This document shows positions 34,405 to 42,560 of a DNA stretch of 44,126 nucleotides, piece by piece (positions within the stretch are counted from its first letter, which is position 1; the number at the start of each line of letters is the position of its first letter). The notes beneath the pieces were generated by a model. It saw nothing but the letters and a program-made list of their open reading frames with translations. It was not told the DNA's origin and made no database searches. Location: assembly GCA_934533075.1 (NCBI GenBank), contig CAKTBJ010000026.1, positions 1 to 44,126 of the forward strand, in the 5' to 3' direction. Made by a program: the position numbers and the translations under genes. This DNA comes from an uncultured Paracoccus sp. Its GTDB lineage: Bacteria; Pseudomonadota; Alphaproteobacteria; Rhodobacterales; Rhodobacteraceae.

Positions 34405-34937
34405 CGCCCGAGGCGCTGCGGGCGCTGATCCGCACCATTCCCGACTTTCCCAAGCCGGGCATCATGTTTCGCGACGTGACCACGCTGTTTGCCGATGCGG
34501 CGGGGTTCCGGGCCGCGATCGCGGGGCTGGCGGCGCCCTGGGCCGATGCCCGCATCGACGCCGTGGTGGGGCTGGAGGCGCGGGGCTTCATCCTCGGCGG
34601 CGCGGTGGCCGACCGGCTGGGCACCGGCTTCGTGCCGATCCGCAAGCAGGGCAAGCTGCCGCATGCGGTGCTGTCGGAAAGCTACAGCCTGGAATACGGC
34701 CGCGCGGTGATGGAGATTCACGACGATGCGCTGGTGCCCGGCGCGCGGGTGCTGGTGGTCGATGACCTGCTGGCCACCGGCGGCACCGCCCAGGCCGCCA
34801 TCCGCCTCTGCCGCCGGCTGGGCGCCGAGGTGGTGGGCTGCGGTTTCGTTGTGGACCTGCCCGACCTGGGAGGCCATGCCGCGCTGGCGGCGCTGGGCGT
34901 TCCGGTCGATGTGCTGGTGACTTTCGACGGCGACTGA
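34401..34937 (+). CDS. apt: Adenine phosphoribosyltransferase
   Basis: A 178-residue purine-salvage enzyme that makes AMP from adenine and PRPP. It begins [20 protein letters not shown], has the substrate segment [15 protein letters not shown] and [10 protein letters not shown], and the PRPP loop [17 protein letters not shown]. The start is a GTG at 34401 that overlaps the dctD stop (GTGA); homologues begin at this residue. Coupling of apt to a regulator gene is unusual, though purQ, another purine gene, is just upstream of dctB. Confidence 0.94.
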   Translation: MTPEALRALIRTIPDFPKPGIMFRDVTTLFADAAGFRAAIAGLAAPWADARIDAVVGLEARGFILGGAVADRLGTGFVPIRKQGKLPHAVLSESYSLEYGRAVMEIHDDALVPGARVLVVDDLLATGGTAQAAIRLCRRLGAEVVGCGFVVDLPDLGGHAALAALGVPVDVLVTFDGD

Positions 34938-35009
34938 TGCGGAAACGCTTGCTTTTGCAGTTGCGGCATTGAAATCTGAACCTCGCCCGGTCGAAGGCGG
35001 AGGTGCCGC

Positions 35010-36416
35010 GTGAACTATAACGAGATGTTCGATTCCGACACCGTGCGGCCCGCCTATGCGGCCCTGGGCGAATGGGTCGATACCATGCCGGCCGAGTTGC
35101 GCCAGATGAAGCAGGCCGAGGCCGAGGCGCTGTTCCGCCGCATCGGCATCACCTTCGCCGTCTATGGCGAGGGCGGCGACCCAGACCGGCTGATCCCCTT
35201 CGACATGATGCCCCGCGTGTTCGAGCAATCCGAATGGCGCCGGCTGGAGCGCGGCATCAAGCAGCGCGCCAGGGCGCTGAACGGTTTCCTCGCCGATGTC
35301 TATGGACGGGGCGAGATCATCCGCGCCGGCCTGATCCCCGGAAGGCTGGTCTATGGCAATGAGGCCTATGACCGCCATGTCACCGGCATCCTGCCGCCGC
35401 GCGGCGTCTATTCGCATATCATCGGTATCGACCTGGTGCGCACCGGCCGCGACGAGTTCTTCGTGCTGGAGGACAATTGCCGCACCCCCTCCGGCGTCAG
35501 CTACATGCTGGAAAACCGCGAGATCATGATGCGCATGTTCCCGGACCTGTTCCGCGGCAACCGCATCGAGCCGGTGGACGCCTATCCCGACCTGCTGCGC
35601 CGCACCCTGGCCTCGGTCGCGCCGCGCAAATGCGAGGGCGAGCCGACCGTCGTCCTGCTGACCCCCGGCCACTATAACAGCGCCTATTACGAGCACAGCT
35701 TCCTGGCCAACCTGATGGGCATCGAACTGGTGGAGGGGCAGGACCTGTTCGTCGAGGGCGGGCGGGTCTGGATGCGCACCACCTGCGGCCCGCGCCGGGT
35801 CGACGTGATCTATCGCCGGCTGGACGACGCCTTCATCGACCCGCTGTGCTATCGCCCCGATTCGACGCTGGGCGTGCCGGGGCTGATGGATGTCTATCGC
35901 TCGGGCGGGGTGACGCTGGCCTCGGCGCCCGGCGCCGGGGTGGCCGACGACAAGGCCATCTATACCTTCGTGCCCGAGATGATCCGCTTTTACCTGGGCG
36001 AGGAGCCGATCCTGAACAACGTCCCCACCTGGCAGGGATGGAAGGCGGACGATCTGTCCTATATAATTGATAACATGTCGGAACTTGTGGTGAAGGAGGT
36101 TCACGGCTCGGGCGGTTACGGCATGCTGGTCGGGCCGAAATCCACCAGGGCCGAGGTCGCGGACTTCGCCGCGCGCGTGCGCGCCAACCCGGCCAACTAC
36201 ATCGCCCAGCCGACGCTGGCGCTGTCCACCTGCCCGACCTTCGTGGATCAGGGCATCGCGCCGCGCCATGTCGATCTGCGCCCCTTTTGCCTGTGCGGCG
36301 AGGAGATCGCGCTGGTGCCCGGCGGCCTGACCCGCGTGGCGCTGCGCGAAGGCTCGCTGGTGGTGAATTCCTCGCAGGGGGGTGGGGTCAAGGATACCTG
36401 GGTTCTTTCGGAATAG
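35010..36416 (+). CDS. Circularly permuted ATP-grasp (CP_ATPgrasp type) protein
   Basis: A 468-residue protein of the circularly permuted ATP-grasp family (formerly DUF404/DUF407). Recognisable segments are MFDSDTVRPAYAALGEWV at the N-terminus, the nucleotide-contact region FFVLEDNCRTPSGVSYMLEN near residue 150, and VKEVHGSGGYGMLVGP near 370. ATP-grasp enzymes join a carboxylate to an amine through an acyl-phosphate, so this is probably a peptide or amide ligase; its substrate is unknown. A GTG start at 35010 follows GGCGGAGG. It heads a tight operon with alpha-E (12-base gap) and a transglutaminase-like protein (one-base gap), a conserved trio. Confidence 0.9.
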   Translation: MNYNEMFDSDTVRPAYAALGEWVDTMPAELRQMKQAEAEALFRRIGITFAVYGEGGDPDRLIPFDMMPRVFEQSEWRRLERGIKQRARALNGFLADVYGRGEIIRAGLIPGRLVYGNEAYDRHVTGILPPRGVYSHIIGIDLVRTGRDEFFVLEDNCRTPSGVSYMLENREIMMRMFPDLFRGNRIEPVDAYPDLLRRTLASVAPRKCEGEPTVVLLTPGHYNSAYYEHSFLANLMGIELVEGQDLFVEGGRVWMRTTCGPRRVDVIYRRLDDAFIDPLCYRPDSTLGVPGLMDVYRSGGVTLASAPGAGVADDKAIYTFVPEMIRFYLGEEPILNNVPTWQGWKADDLSYIIDNMSELVVKEVHGSGGYGMLVGPKSTRAEVADFAARVRANPANYIAQPTLALSTCPTFVDQGIAPRHVDLRPFCLCGEEIALVPGGLTRVALREGSLVVNSSQGGGVKDTWVLSE

Positions 36417-36428
36417 GGGAGGGCAGGG

Positions 36429-37379
36429 ATGCTCAGCCGCACCGCATTCAACCTGTTCTGGATGGCCCGCCAGCTGGAGCGCGCCGAGAACACCGCCCGC
36501 CTGCTGGATGTCGGCGCGCGCATCACCCTGCTGCCGAACTCGACCGAGGGGTATCGCAACGAATGGGATGCGCTGCTGCGTGCTTCGGGCACGGCGCAGA
36601 TGTTTCTGGACCGCTATGGAACCCCGGCCAGCGACAGCATCGAGGAATTCCTGTTCTTCGACCGCGAAAACCCGTCTTCGGTGGTCAATTGCCTGACCAA
36701 TGCCCGCGAATCCGGCCGCATCGTGCGCACGGCGCTGACCAGCCAGGTCTGGGACGCGCTGAACGGCGCCTATCAGGACCTGCGTGCCCTGTCGGCCCGG
36801 CGCAACCGCGACCTTGGCGAGATGAGCGATTTCGTCACCCGCGCCGTGCTGGCCATTCAGGGCGCCATCACCGGCACCCAGCTGCGCAACGATGGCTGGC
36901 ATTTCATGCAGCTGGGCTACGGGCTGGAGCGCGCGGACGCCACCGCCCGCATCCTCGACGTGAAATATTACGTCCTGCTGCCCCGGATCGAGTTTCTGGG
37001 CGGCCGCGTCGATCATTATCAATGGCAGGTGATCCTGCGCGCGCTGTCGCTGCATCGCGCCTTTCACTGGGCCTATGGCGGTGCCATCACGGCGGCCAAG
37101 GTGGCGGATTTCCTGATCATGAACCGGGAATCGCCGCGCTCGCTGCGCAGTTCGGTCGAGCGCAGCCTTGCCCATCTGGACGCGCTGGCCGCGCGCTATG
37201 GCGATGACGCGTCGCATGTGGCCCGCGACAAGGCGCGCCGGGTGCTGGCCTCGCTGGAGGCCAGCGACGTGGACGAGGTTTTCGAGTTCGGCCTGCACGA
37301 ATACCTGACCGGCTTTATCGGCGATGTGGCCGATGTGGCCGTGCAGGTGCATGCGGATTATTTCGGCGGGAGGCCCTGA
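36429..37379 (+). CDS. Alpha-E domain protein (DUF403)
   Basis: A 316-residue all-helical protein of the alpha-E family. It begins MLSRTAFNLFWMARQLERAE, has the central SSVVNCLTNARESGRIVR and ends in a long amphipathic helix bundle. It has no known catalytic residues. It is nearly always encoded between a circularly permuted ATP-grasp gene and a transglutaminase gene, as here, and is thought to assist that ligase; the biochemical role is not established. Confidence 0.92.
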   Translation: MLSRTAFNLFWMARQLERAENTARLLDVGARITLLPNSTEGYRNEWDALLRASGTAQMFLDRYGTPASDSIEEFLFFDRENPSSVVNCLTNARESGRIVRTALTSQVWDALNGAYQDLRALSARRNRDLGEMSDFVTRAVLAIQGAITGTQLRNDGWHFMQLGYGLERADATARILDVKYYVLLPRIEFLGGRVDHYQWQVILRALSLHRAFHWAYGGAITAAKVADFLIMNRESPRSLRSSVERSLAHLDALAARYGDDASHVARDKARRVLASLEASDVDEVFEFGLHEYLTGFIGDVADVAVQVHADYFGGRP

Positions 37380-37380
37380 C

Positions 37381-38286
37381 ATGCGGCTGCGCATCACCCA
37401 TGACACGGTTTATCGCTACGAGGGGCCGATCGCCGATCTGGTGCAGAGCCTGCGGCTGACCCCGGCCAACAGCGCCGCGCAGAAGGTGCTGGAATGGCGG
37501 ATCGCCCTGGTCGGCGGCTGTTTCGGGACGCGGCTGCTGGATGGCGGGGGCGACCGGGTGGAAAGCTGGACCCTGCGCGGCCCGGTGGCCGAGGTTGTGG
37601 TGGCGGTGCGCGGGCTGGTCGATACCAGCGACACCGTGGGCGTGCTGCGCGGCCATCGCGAGCTGGTCAACCCCTTGGTTTATCTGCGCGATACCCCGGC
37701 GACTACTGCCGACGAGGCCATCCGTGCCCTGGCCGATGCGGTCGAGGCGGAGGGCGAGCTGGCCCTTGCCCATGCCCTTTCCGCCCGCGTGGCCGATGCC
37801 ATCGGCTATCAGCCCGGCGCCACCCATCCGGCCACCACGGCGGCCGAGGCCCTGGCCGGCGGTGCCGGTGTCTGCCAGGATCACGCGCAGGTGCTGATCG
37901 GTGCCGCCCGCCATCGCGGCCTGCCGGCGCGCTATGTGCAGGGCTATCTGGCCGCCGATGCCAGCGGCGCCCCGCACGAGGCCGCTCATGCCTGGGCCGA
38001 GCTGCATATCGGCGGCCTCGGCTGGGTGGGGTTCGACCCGGCCAATCGCTGCTGCCCGGATGCGCGCTATGTGCGTGTCGGCAGCGGCCTCGATGCGCAG
38101 GACGCGGCACCGATTCGCGGTGTGGCCTCGGGGGCGGCGCAGGGTGCGCTGGCGGTCGATCTGCGCGTCGAGCCGGTGGGCGACGCGGAAACCGACCTGC
38201 TCCCCATGCCCGAACCGCCCGAGACCGGCACCGGCGGCCCGGTGGTCTTCGCGCCCGGTCCCGGCATGCCGCAGATGCAGCAATAG
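37381..38286 (+). CDS. Transglutaminase-like cysteine protease-fold protein
   Basis: A 301-residue protein with the bacterial transglutaminase N-terminal beta domain (MRLRITHDTVYRYEGP onward, residues 1-80) and the catalytic core. The core has Cys165 in GGAGVCQDHAQVLIG, His203 in HAWAELH and Asp219 in GFDPAN, an intact Cys-His-Asp triad. There is no signal peptide, so it acts in the cytoplasm. In this operon it may be a peptidase acting on the ligase product. The C-terminal 40 or so residues are Pro/Gly-rich and probably disordered. The start at 37381 is one base after the alpha-E stop. Confidence 0.92.
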   Translation: MRLRITHDTVYRYEGPIADLVQSLRLTPANSAAQKVLEWRIALVGGCFGTRLLDGGGDRVESWTLRGPVAEVVVAVRGLVDTSDTVGVLRGHRELVNPLVYLRDTPATTADEAIRALADAVEAEGELALAHALSARVADAIGYQPGATHPATTAAEALAGGAGVCQDHAQVLIGAARHRGLPARYVQGYLAADASGAPHEAAHAWAELHIGGLGWVGFDPANRCCPDARYVRVGSGLDAQDAAPIRGVASGAAQGALAVDLRVEPVGDAETDLLPMPEPPETGTGGPVVFAPGPGMPQMQQ

Positions 38287-38421
38287 CGGCCAACCCGCGA
38301 CCTGCCCCGCATGCCGCCCGCCCGCGACAGGGGCGGCGTGGCCGATCCCTGACCCGGATTTTTCCCGGCCTCGATGCGCCGCCAAGGAAACCGGGACGGG
38401 AATCGCCGGCGCGGCCCGGTT

Positions 38422-38457
38422 CCATTGCCCGGCAACCGACTGGCGTGCCGGCAATGG
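38422..38457. repeat. 12-bp stem-loop in the intergenic region
   Basis: CCATTGCC-CGGCA pairs with TGCCGGCAATGG with one bulged C, closing an 11-base loop. No T tract follows. It lies 136 bases after the transglutaminase stop codon. Confidence 0.6.
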
Positions 38458-38807
38458 GGTCGTGCCTGAAACCATTTGCGGGTAGGTGTTTTGCGTGGGG
38501 TGCCTTGCACATATTGCCGTGGGAAAAGGCCCTTCGCAGGCGGCCAATGCCGTCGAAGCGCGGGGTTGGCGCGATCCCTCGCCGAGGCGGAACGCGGCAG
38601 GCCACCGATCCGGTCGGGGTGAGACTCCAGCCGGATGCCCGCCGCCCGACCCGCTTGGCCGGCATCCGGCGGGCCTTGATGCGTTCACTGTCGTCTCCAC
38701 CTCGGGAATCTCGCGGTCTCGGCGGCGATGAAACCCCAGCCGCATGCCGGCCCCTTGTCCGGTAAACACGGCCCGAGGCCGCCTTACCCCCGGGCATTGC
38801 CGGCCTC

Positions 38808-38850
38808 TGCGGGATTGCCGCCGCTCCTGCCGCAGGTTTCGGGCTGCGGC
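38808..38850. repeat. Mutually exclusive hairpins (CTGCGG / CCGCAG / CTGCGG)
   Basis: CCGCAG at 38830-38835 can pair either with CTGCGG at 38808-38813 or, as GCCGCAG, with CTGCGGC at 38844-38850 across an eight-base loop. The second hairpin is the tighter. Confidence 0.4.
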
Positions 38851-38882
38851 AATGGCGAGAACCCGCCCGAGGGTTGCGCCCC
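38848..38882. repeat. Intergenic direct repeat, copy 1
   Basis: A 35-base unit that begins GGCAATGGCGAGA and ends CCCGAGGGTTGCGCCCC. Its last 17 bases are identical to copy 2 and the rest is about 70 percent alike. Confidence 0.6.
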
Positions 38883-38947
38883 GCCCACCTGCCTGGCCGG
38901 CATGGTTCGTCTGCGACGGCCGGGATTGCCGGGACTGGCGTGGTGGA

Positions 38948-38992
38948 TTTCGCGCCCTTGCCGCGCACCCTGGGGGCAAGGCAAGGGCGAAA
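38948..38992. repeat. Imperfect inverted repeat with 13-base arms
   Basis: TTTCGCGCCCTTGCC at 38948-38962 is complementary, apart from a two-base bulge, to GGCAAGGGCGAAA at 38980-38992. The right arm is the beginning of repeat copy 2. Confidence 0.55.
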
Positions 38993-39015
38993 TGCCGCCC
39001 CGAGGGTTGCGCCCC
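38980..39015. repeat. Intergenic direct repeat, copy 2
   Basis: A 36-base unit that begins GGCAAGGGCGAAA and ends CCCGAGGGTTGCGCCCC. It shares the 17-base end exactly with copy 1, 133 bases away. Confidence 0.6.
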
Positions 39016-39136
39016 ACCATCCAGCCGCTAGGTTGGCGTCGCCTGCGGCGGGGGTAGTGCCCGGCTGGCTGGCGGATATGGGACAAGGCTGCCGTGACGG
39101 CCCGCGCGGGATGCGCGGCCATGCAGGGGGATCGGA

Positions 39137-40192
39137 ATGCAGGAAACCACGCTCGGCCGCAGCGACGTGATCGTCAGCGATGTCTGCCTCGGCACCATGA
39201 CCTTCGGCCATCAGACCCCGCCGGAGGTCGCCTTCGCCCAGATGGACCGCGCGCTGGAGGCCGGCATCACCTTCTTCGACTGCGCCGAGGTCTATCCGGT
39301 CCCCTCGCGACCCGAGACCTTCGGCCGGTCCGAGCAGATCATCGGCGACTGGCTGCGCCGTTCCGGCCAGCGCGACCGTGTGCGCATCGCCACCAAGGTC
39401 AGCGGGCCGAACGGGGCCGTGCGCGGCGGGGTGGGCTATGACGGCACCATCCTTCGCGCCGCCCTCGACGATTCGCTTGCACGCCTCGGCACCGACCGCG
39501 TTGACCTCTATCAGCTGCACACGCCGATGCGCGGCGGCTATGCCTTCCGCCGCAATTGGGGTTTCGATCCCTCGCCGATCGACCCGGCGGCGGTGCAGGC
39601 GCATATGGAGGATGTGGTCGGCACCGTCTCCGACCTGATCCGCCAGGGCAAGCTGCGTGCCTTCGGCGTGTCGAACGAAACCACCTGGGGCCTGCTGCGC
39701 TGGATCGACACGGCCGAACGGATCGGTGGCGCCCGCGTTTCCGCGATTCAGAACGAATATTCGCTGATGGACCGCAAGTTCGACACCGACCTGGCCGAGG
39801 CAGCCTGCTGCGAGGGCGTCACGCTGCTGGGCTATTCCCCCCTCGCCGCCGGGCTGCTGACCGGAAAATATCAGGGCGACGCCCTCCCCGTCGACAGCCG
39901 CGCCGCCTATGCGCAATCGAAGGGCGAGGCACCGCTGCTGGGTGGCCGCCGCATCCCCTCGGCCGAGGCGGCGGTTGCCGCCTGGCTGGCTCTGGCCGCC
40001 GAGGAAGGCCTCGACCCCATCCATCTGGCCATCGCCTTCACCCGTCAGCGTCCGTTCCACAGCATCCCGATCGTCGGCGCCACCACGGCCGAGCAACTGG
40101 ATCATATCATCGCCGGTCTCGACCTGCGCCTGACGCCCGATCAACTTGCCCGTATCGAGACTATCCACCGCCGGTTCCCGATGCCGTTCTGA
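39137..40192 (+). CDS. Aldo/keto reductase, Tas-like
   Basis: A 351-residue (beta/alpha)8 NADPH-dependent oxidoreductase. The catalytic tetrad is recognisable as Asp and Tyr in FFDCAEVYP (near residues 49-54), Lys in IATKVSG and His in YQLHTP. GVSNETTWGLL and the cofactor-binding end IPIVGATTAEQL are typical. Its length and the YPVPSRPETFGRSEQIIG insertion place it with the Tas group of E. coli. Substrate unknown. It stands alone behind an 850-base gap; AGGGGGATCGG precedes the ATG. Confidence 0.92.
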   Translation: MQETTLGRSDVIVSDVCLGTMTFGHQTPPEVAFAQMDRALEAGITFFDCAEVYPVPSRPETFGRSEQIIGDWLRRSGQRDRVRIATKVSGPNGAVRGGVGYDGTILRAALDDSLARLGTDRVDLYQLHTPMRGGYAFRRNWGFDPSPIDPAAVQAHMEDVVGTVSDLIRQGKLRAFGVSNETTWGLLRWIDTAERIGGARVSAIQNEYSLMDRKFDTDLAEAACCEGVTLLGYSPLAAGLLTGKYQGDALPVDSRAAYAQSKGEAPLLGGRRIPSAEAAVAAWLALAAEEGLDPIHLAIAFTRQRPFHSIPIVGATTAEQLDHIIAGLDLRLTPDQLARIETIHRRFPMPF

Positions 40193-40432
40193 CAGCCGGC
40201 CCCATCCACAGCCGTAGAACTTGCAGGCCGTCCCTTTGCCGCCTTGCCGTGGCCGGGAAACCCCTCCCGGCCCGTCGAATGTCGGCTTCGCTGCAATCAC
40301 CCCGATCCTCCCTTCGGGCGCGATCACTGGTCCGGCCTCTCGTGCCAACGCCCGCCCATAGCCGTCGGCCGCGCTGTCCGGGACATCGGGCCGCCACCGC
40401 GCCGGTCCGGGGAGGCAATATCCCCGACCCGT
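40193..40432. other. 240-base spacer between convergent aldo/keto reductase and flgI
   Basis: No gene is visible. An imperfect hairpin (GGTCGGGG with CCCCGGACC on the minus strand, around 40402-40430) just after flgI lacks a T tract. I see no clear terminator for either gene. Confidence 0.4.
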
Positions 40433-41548
40433 TCAATTGATCACCATTTCCGCATGCAGCGCCCCCGCAGCATGAATGCTTTTCAGGATTTCGATCAGGT
40501 CGCGCGGCCGCACCCCAAGCGCATTCAACCCCGTGATCACGTCCGAAAGCGAGCTTTCCCCCGACAGTTCGGCCAGGCCGACGCCCGGCTCATGGGTGAT
40601 GTCGGCGCCGGTGCGGGGTACCACCACCGTTTCGCCGGCCGAGAACGGGTTGGGCTGCACCACCTCGGGCGCCTCGCGCACCCGCAGCGTCAACCCGCCC
40701 TGCGACACTGCCACGCGCGAGATGCGCACATCCTCGCCCATCACGATGGTGCCCGACCGGTGGTCGATCACCACCCGCGCGCGGGTCTCCGGGGTAACGG
40801 TGATGTTCTCGATCCGGCTGATCAGATGCGCAGGGCTGGCCCCGCCCAGGACCGAGGGGTCAAGCATCACGGTTCCCGCGTCGATCATCCGCGCAAGGCG
40901 CGCGCCCAGATCGCCGTTGATCGCGGCCTCGATGCGGGCCGCCGTGGTGAAGTCGGGGTTGCGCAGCGCCAGCCGGAAGCTGGTCATGCTGGAGAAGTCG
41001 AAGGCGACCTCGCGCTCGACCCGCGCGCCGGCGGGGATGCTGCCGCTGGTCGGCACGCCCTGTACCACCTGCGCCGCCTCGCCCGAAACCGATACGCCGC
41101 CGGCGATGATCGAGCCTTGCGCGACCGCATAGACCTGCCCGTCGGCCGCATTCAGCGGCGTCATCACCAGCGTGCCGCCCAGCAGGCTCTGCGCGTCGCC
41201 GATCGCGGCCACGTTCACGTCGATCTGCCCGCCGGCGCGGGCAAAGGGCGGCAACACGGCCGTGACCATGACCGCGGCGACATTGCGGGGGCGCATGGTC
41301 TCGTCGGTCATGTTGGCGCCCAGCCGTTCCAGCAGGCCGGCAAGGATTTCCTCGGTGAAGGGGGCGTTGCGCAGGCTGTCGCCGGTGCCGTTGAGTCCCA
41401 CGACCAGGCCATAGCCGACAAGATCGTTGCCGCGCATGCCGTCGAAGGCCACCAGGTCCTTGATCCGCGCCACGGACTGCGCCTGGGCGGCGATACCGAA
41501 CAGCACCGCGGCGAGTGCGATCAGGCGGAAAAGCAGGGACCTGAGCAT
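40433..41548 (-). CDS. flgI: Flagellar P-ring protein FlgI
   Basis: A 371-residue periplasmic P-ring subunit with a cleavable signal peptide (about 23 residues, ending GIAAQAQ). Family motifs include RIKDLVAFDGMRGNDLVGYG, VVGLNGTGDSL, RNVAAVMVTAVLPPFARAG and, at the C-terminus, LNALGVRPRDLIEILKSIHA then AGALHAEMVIN. The ATG overlaps the flgL stop in TGATG; an in-frame GTG lies directly before it. Its chaperone flgA and L-ring partner flgH are 14 kb away on the opposite strand. Confidence 0.96.
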   Translation of the reverse strand: MLRSLLFRLIALAAVLFGIAAQAQSVARIKDLVAFDGMRGNDLVGYGLVVGLNGTGDSLRNAPFTEEILAGLLERLGANMTDETMRPRNVAAVMVTAVLPPFARAGGQIDVNVAAIGDAQSLLGGTLVMTPLNAADGQVYAVAQGSIIAGGVSVSGEAAQVVQGVPTSGSIPAGARVEREVAFDFSSMTSFRLALRNPDFTTAARIEAAINGDLGARLARMIDAGTVMLDPSVLGGASPAHLISRIENITVTPETRARVVIDHRSGTIVMGEDVRISRVAVSQGGLTLRVREAPEVVQPNPFSAGETVVVPRTGADITHEPGVGLAELSGESSLSDVITGLNALGVRPRDLIEILKSIHAAGALHAEMVIN

Positions 41549-42558
41549 CACAGATACGCCGCCAGCGACAGCCGCGACAGGCGGGCGGTCAGGGAATAGA
41601 TGGCCTCCATCCGCGCTTCGGCCTCGGCGACGGCGGAGGCGGCCTCGTATCGGTCGGCGAGGACCAGATCGTTGCGTGCCAGGCTCAGCGCGGCGGTTTC
41701 GGCGGCGTTGCGGGTCTGCGCCCTGGCGATGGCGGCCTCCGTTGCGCCGATGTCGCCGCGCAGCACGGAAAGGCCGGCGTCGGCGTTCAGCAGGGTTTCA
41801 CCGGCGGCGGTGAGGATCGAGGCCTGTGCCTGAATGTCGCCTGCCCACGGGGCTTCGGCCGAAAGGGCCAGCAGCGCCATGCCCTTCAGCGTCTCGCGGA
41901 TGGCGGGGGCCGTGGCGTTCGCGTCGATGCTGGCCGCCTGGCCCGGTGCGACCGCCGTGATCAGGGGGGCGGTCGCACCCTGATAGGCGCTGTCGATGAA
42001 GCCCCCGCCACCCGGCGGTGCGTCGAAGAAGGCGGCGACCGCCGCGATCAGGTCGCCGGCCACGGCCGGGCTGCCGATCGCGGTGCGTATCGTCGCCAGC
42101 AGTGTGTCGGCCGGGGGGAGCGGTTCATGGGTGATCCGGGTGCCCGCGAACAGGTGGCGGCCGCCGCCCTCGGTGTTGATCTGATTGACGACATCGGCCA
42201 GTTGCTGGCGTGCCTGCGCCGTCGTGGCGGCGATGGATTCGTGGGACGGAACCGTGCCGGCCTGCACCAGCCTGGTGCCAAGGGATCGGGCGGCGGCCTG
42301 CACGGCCTCGAGGCTGTGCTGCATGCCGGTCGCGCGATGGCTGAATTCGGTCGCACTTTGCCCGTATGCCCTGAGCGTTGCCAGGCGCGATTCGATCTGC
42401 CCCAGTTGTCGGGTGTCCCCGCCCATCGCGGCGGGAATGTCATTGAGAATGCCTGTCGTCAGTTCCCGCGTGCGGGCGATCAGTTCAGATTTCGTGGCAA
42501 GATTGCCTTGGCGCAGCATGAGGTTGCGGGACAGGTCGCCGATCGAGGTCAGGGCCAT
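41548..42558 (-). CDS. flgL: Flagellar hook-associated protein 3 FlgL
   Basis: A 336-residue hook-filament junction protein. It has flagellin-like N- and C-terminal helices (SIGDLSRNLMLRQGNLATK and DRYEAASAVAEAEARMEAIY) with a variable middle. The NTEGGGRHLFAGTRI segment is the conserved FlgL/flagellin core. It sits two bases after flgK and overlaps flgI by TGATG. Confidence 0.9.
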   Translation of the reverse strand: MALTSIGDLSRNLMLRQGNLATKSELIARTRELTTGILNDIPAAMGGDTRQLGQIESRLATLRAYGQSATEFSHRATGMQHSLEAVQAAARSLGTRLVQAGTVPSHESIAATTAQARQQLADVVNQINTEGGGRHLFAGTRITHEPLPPADTLLATIRTAIGSPAVAGDLIAAVAAFFDAPPGGGGFIDSAYQGATAPLITAVAPGQAASIDANATAPAIRETLKGMALLALSAEAPWAGDIQAQASILTAAGETLLNADAGLSVLRGDIGATEAAIARAQTRNAAETAALSLARNDLVLADRYEAASAVAEAEARMEAIYSLTARLSRLSLAAYL

Positions 42559-42560
42559 TT

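Larger units (their letters stand above)
38287..39136. other. 850-base non-coding region with repeats and hairpins
   Basis: No frame shows codon bias or similarity. It holds a 12-bp hairpin (38422-38457), a pair of 35-36-base direct repeats (38848-38882 and 38980-39015), a long inverted repeat (38948-38992), alternative hairpins at 38808-38850, and six occurrences of ATTGCC-G or its complement between 38424 and 38932. Such density is unlike the other spacers of this window. Confidence 0.6.

Noticed and set aside
34395..37406. A 1003-codon open frame antisense to apt, the ATP-grasp and alpha-E genes.
   Set aside because: Mirror of three well-supported genes, with composition typical of antisense frames.
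38728..39057. Pro/Arg-rich open frames in the 850-base gap, possibly a remnant of the Anbu peptidase.
   Set aside because: No Anbu motif was found in any frame; the Pro-Pro-Glu/Arg-Gly repetitions come from the nucleotide repeats.
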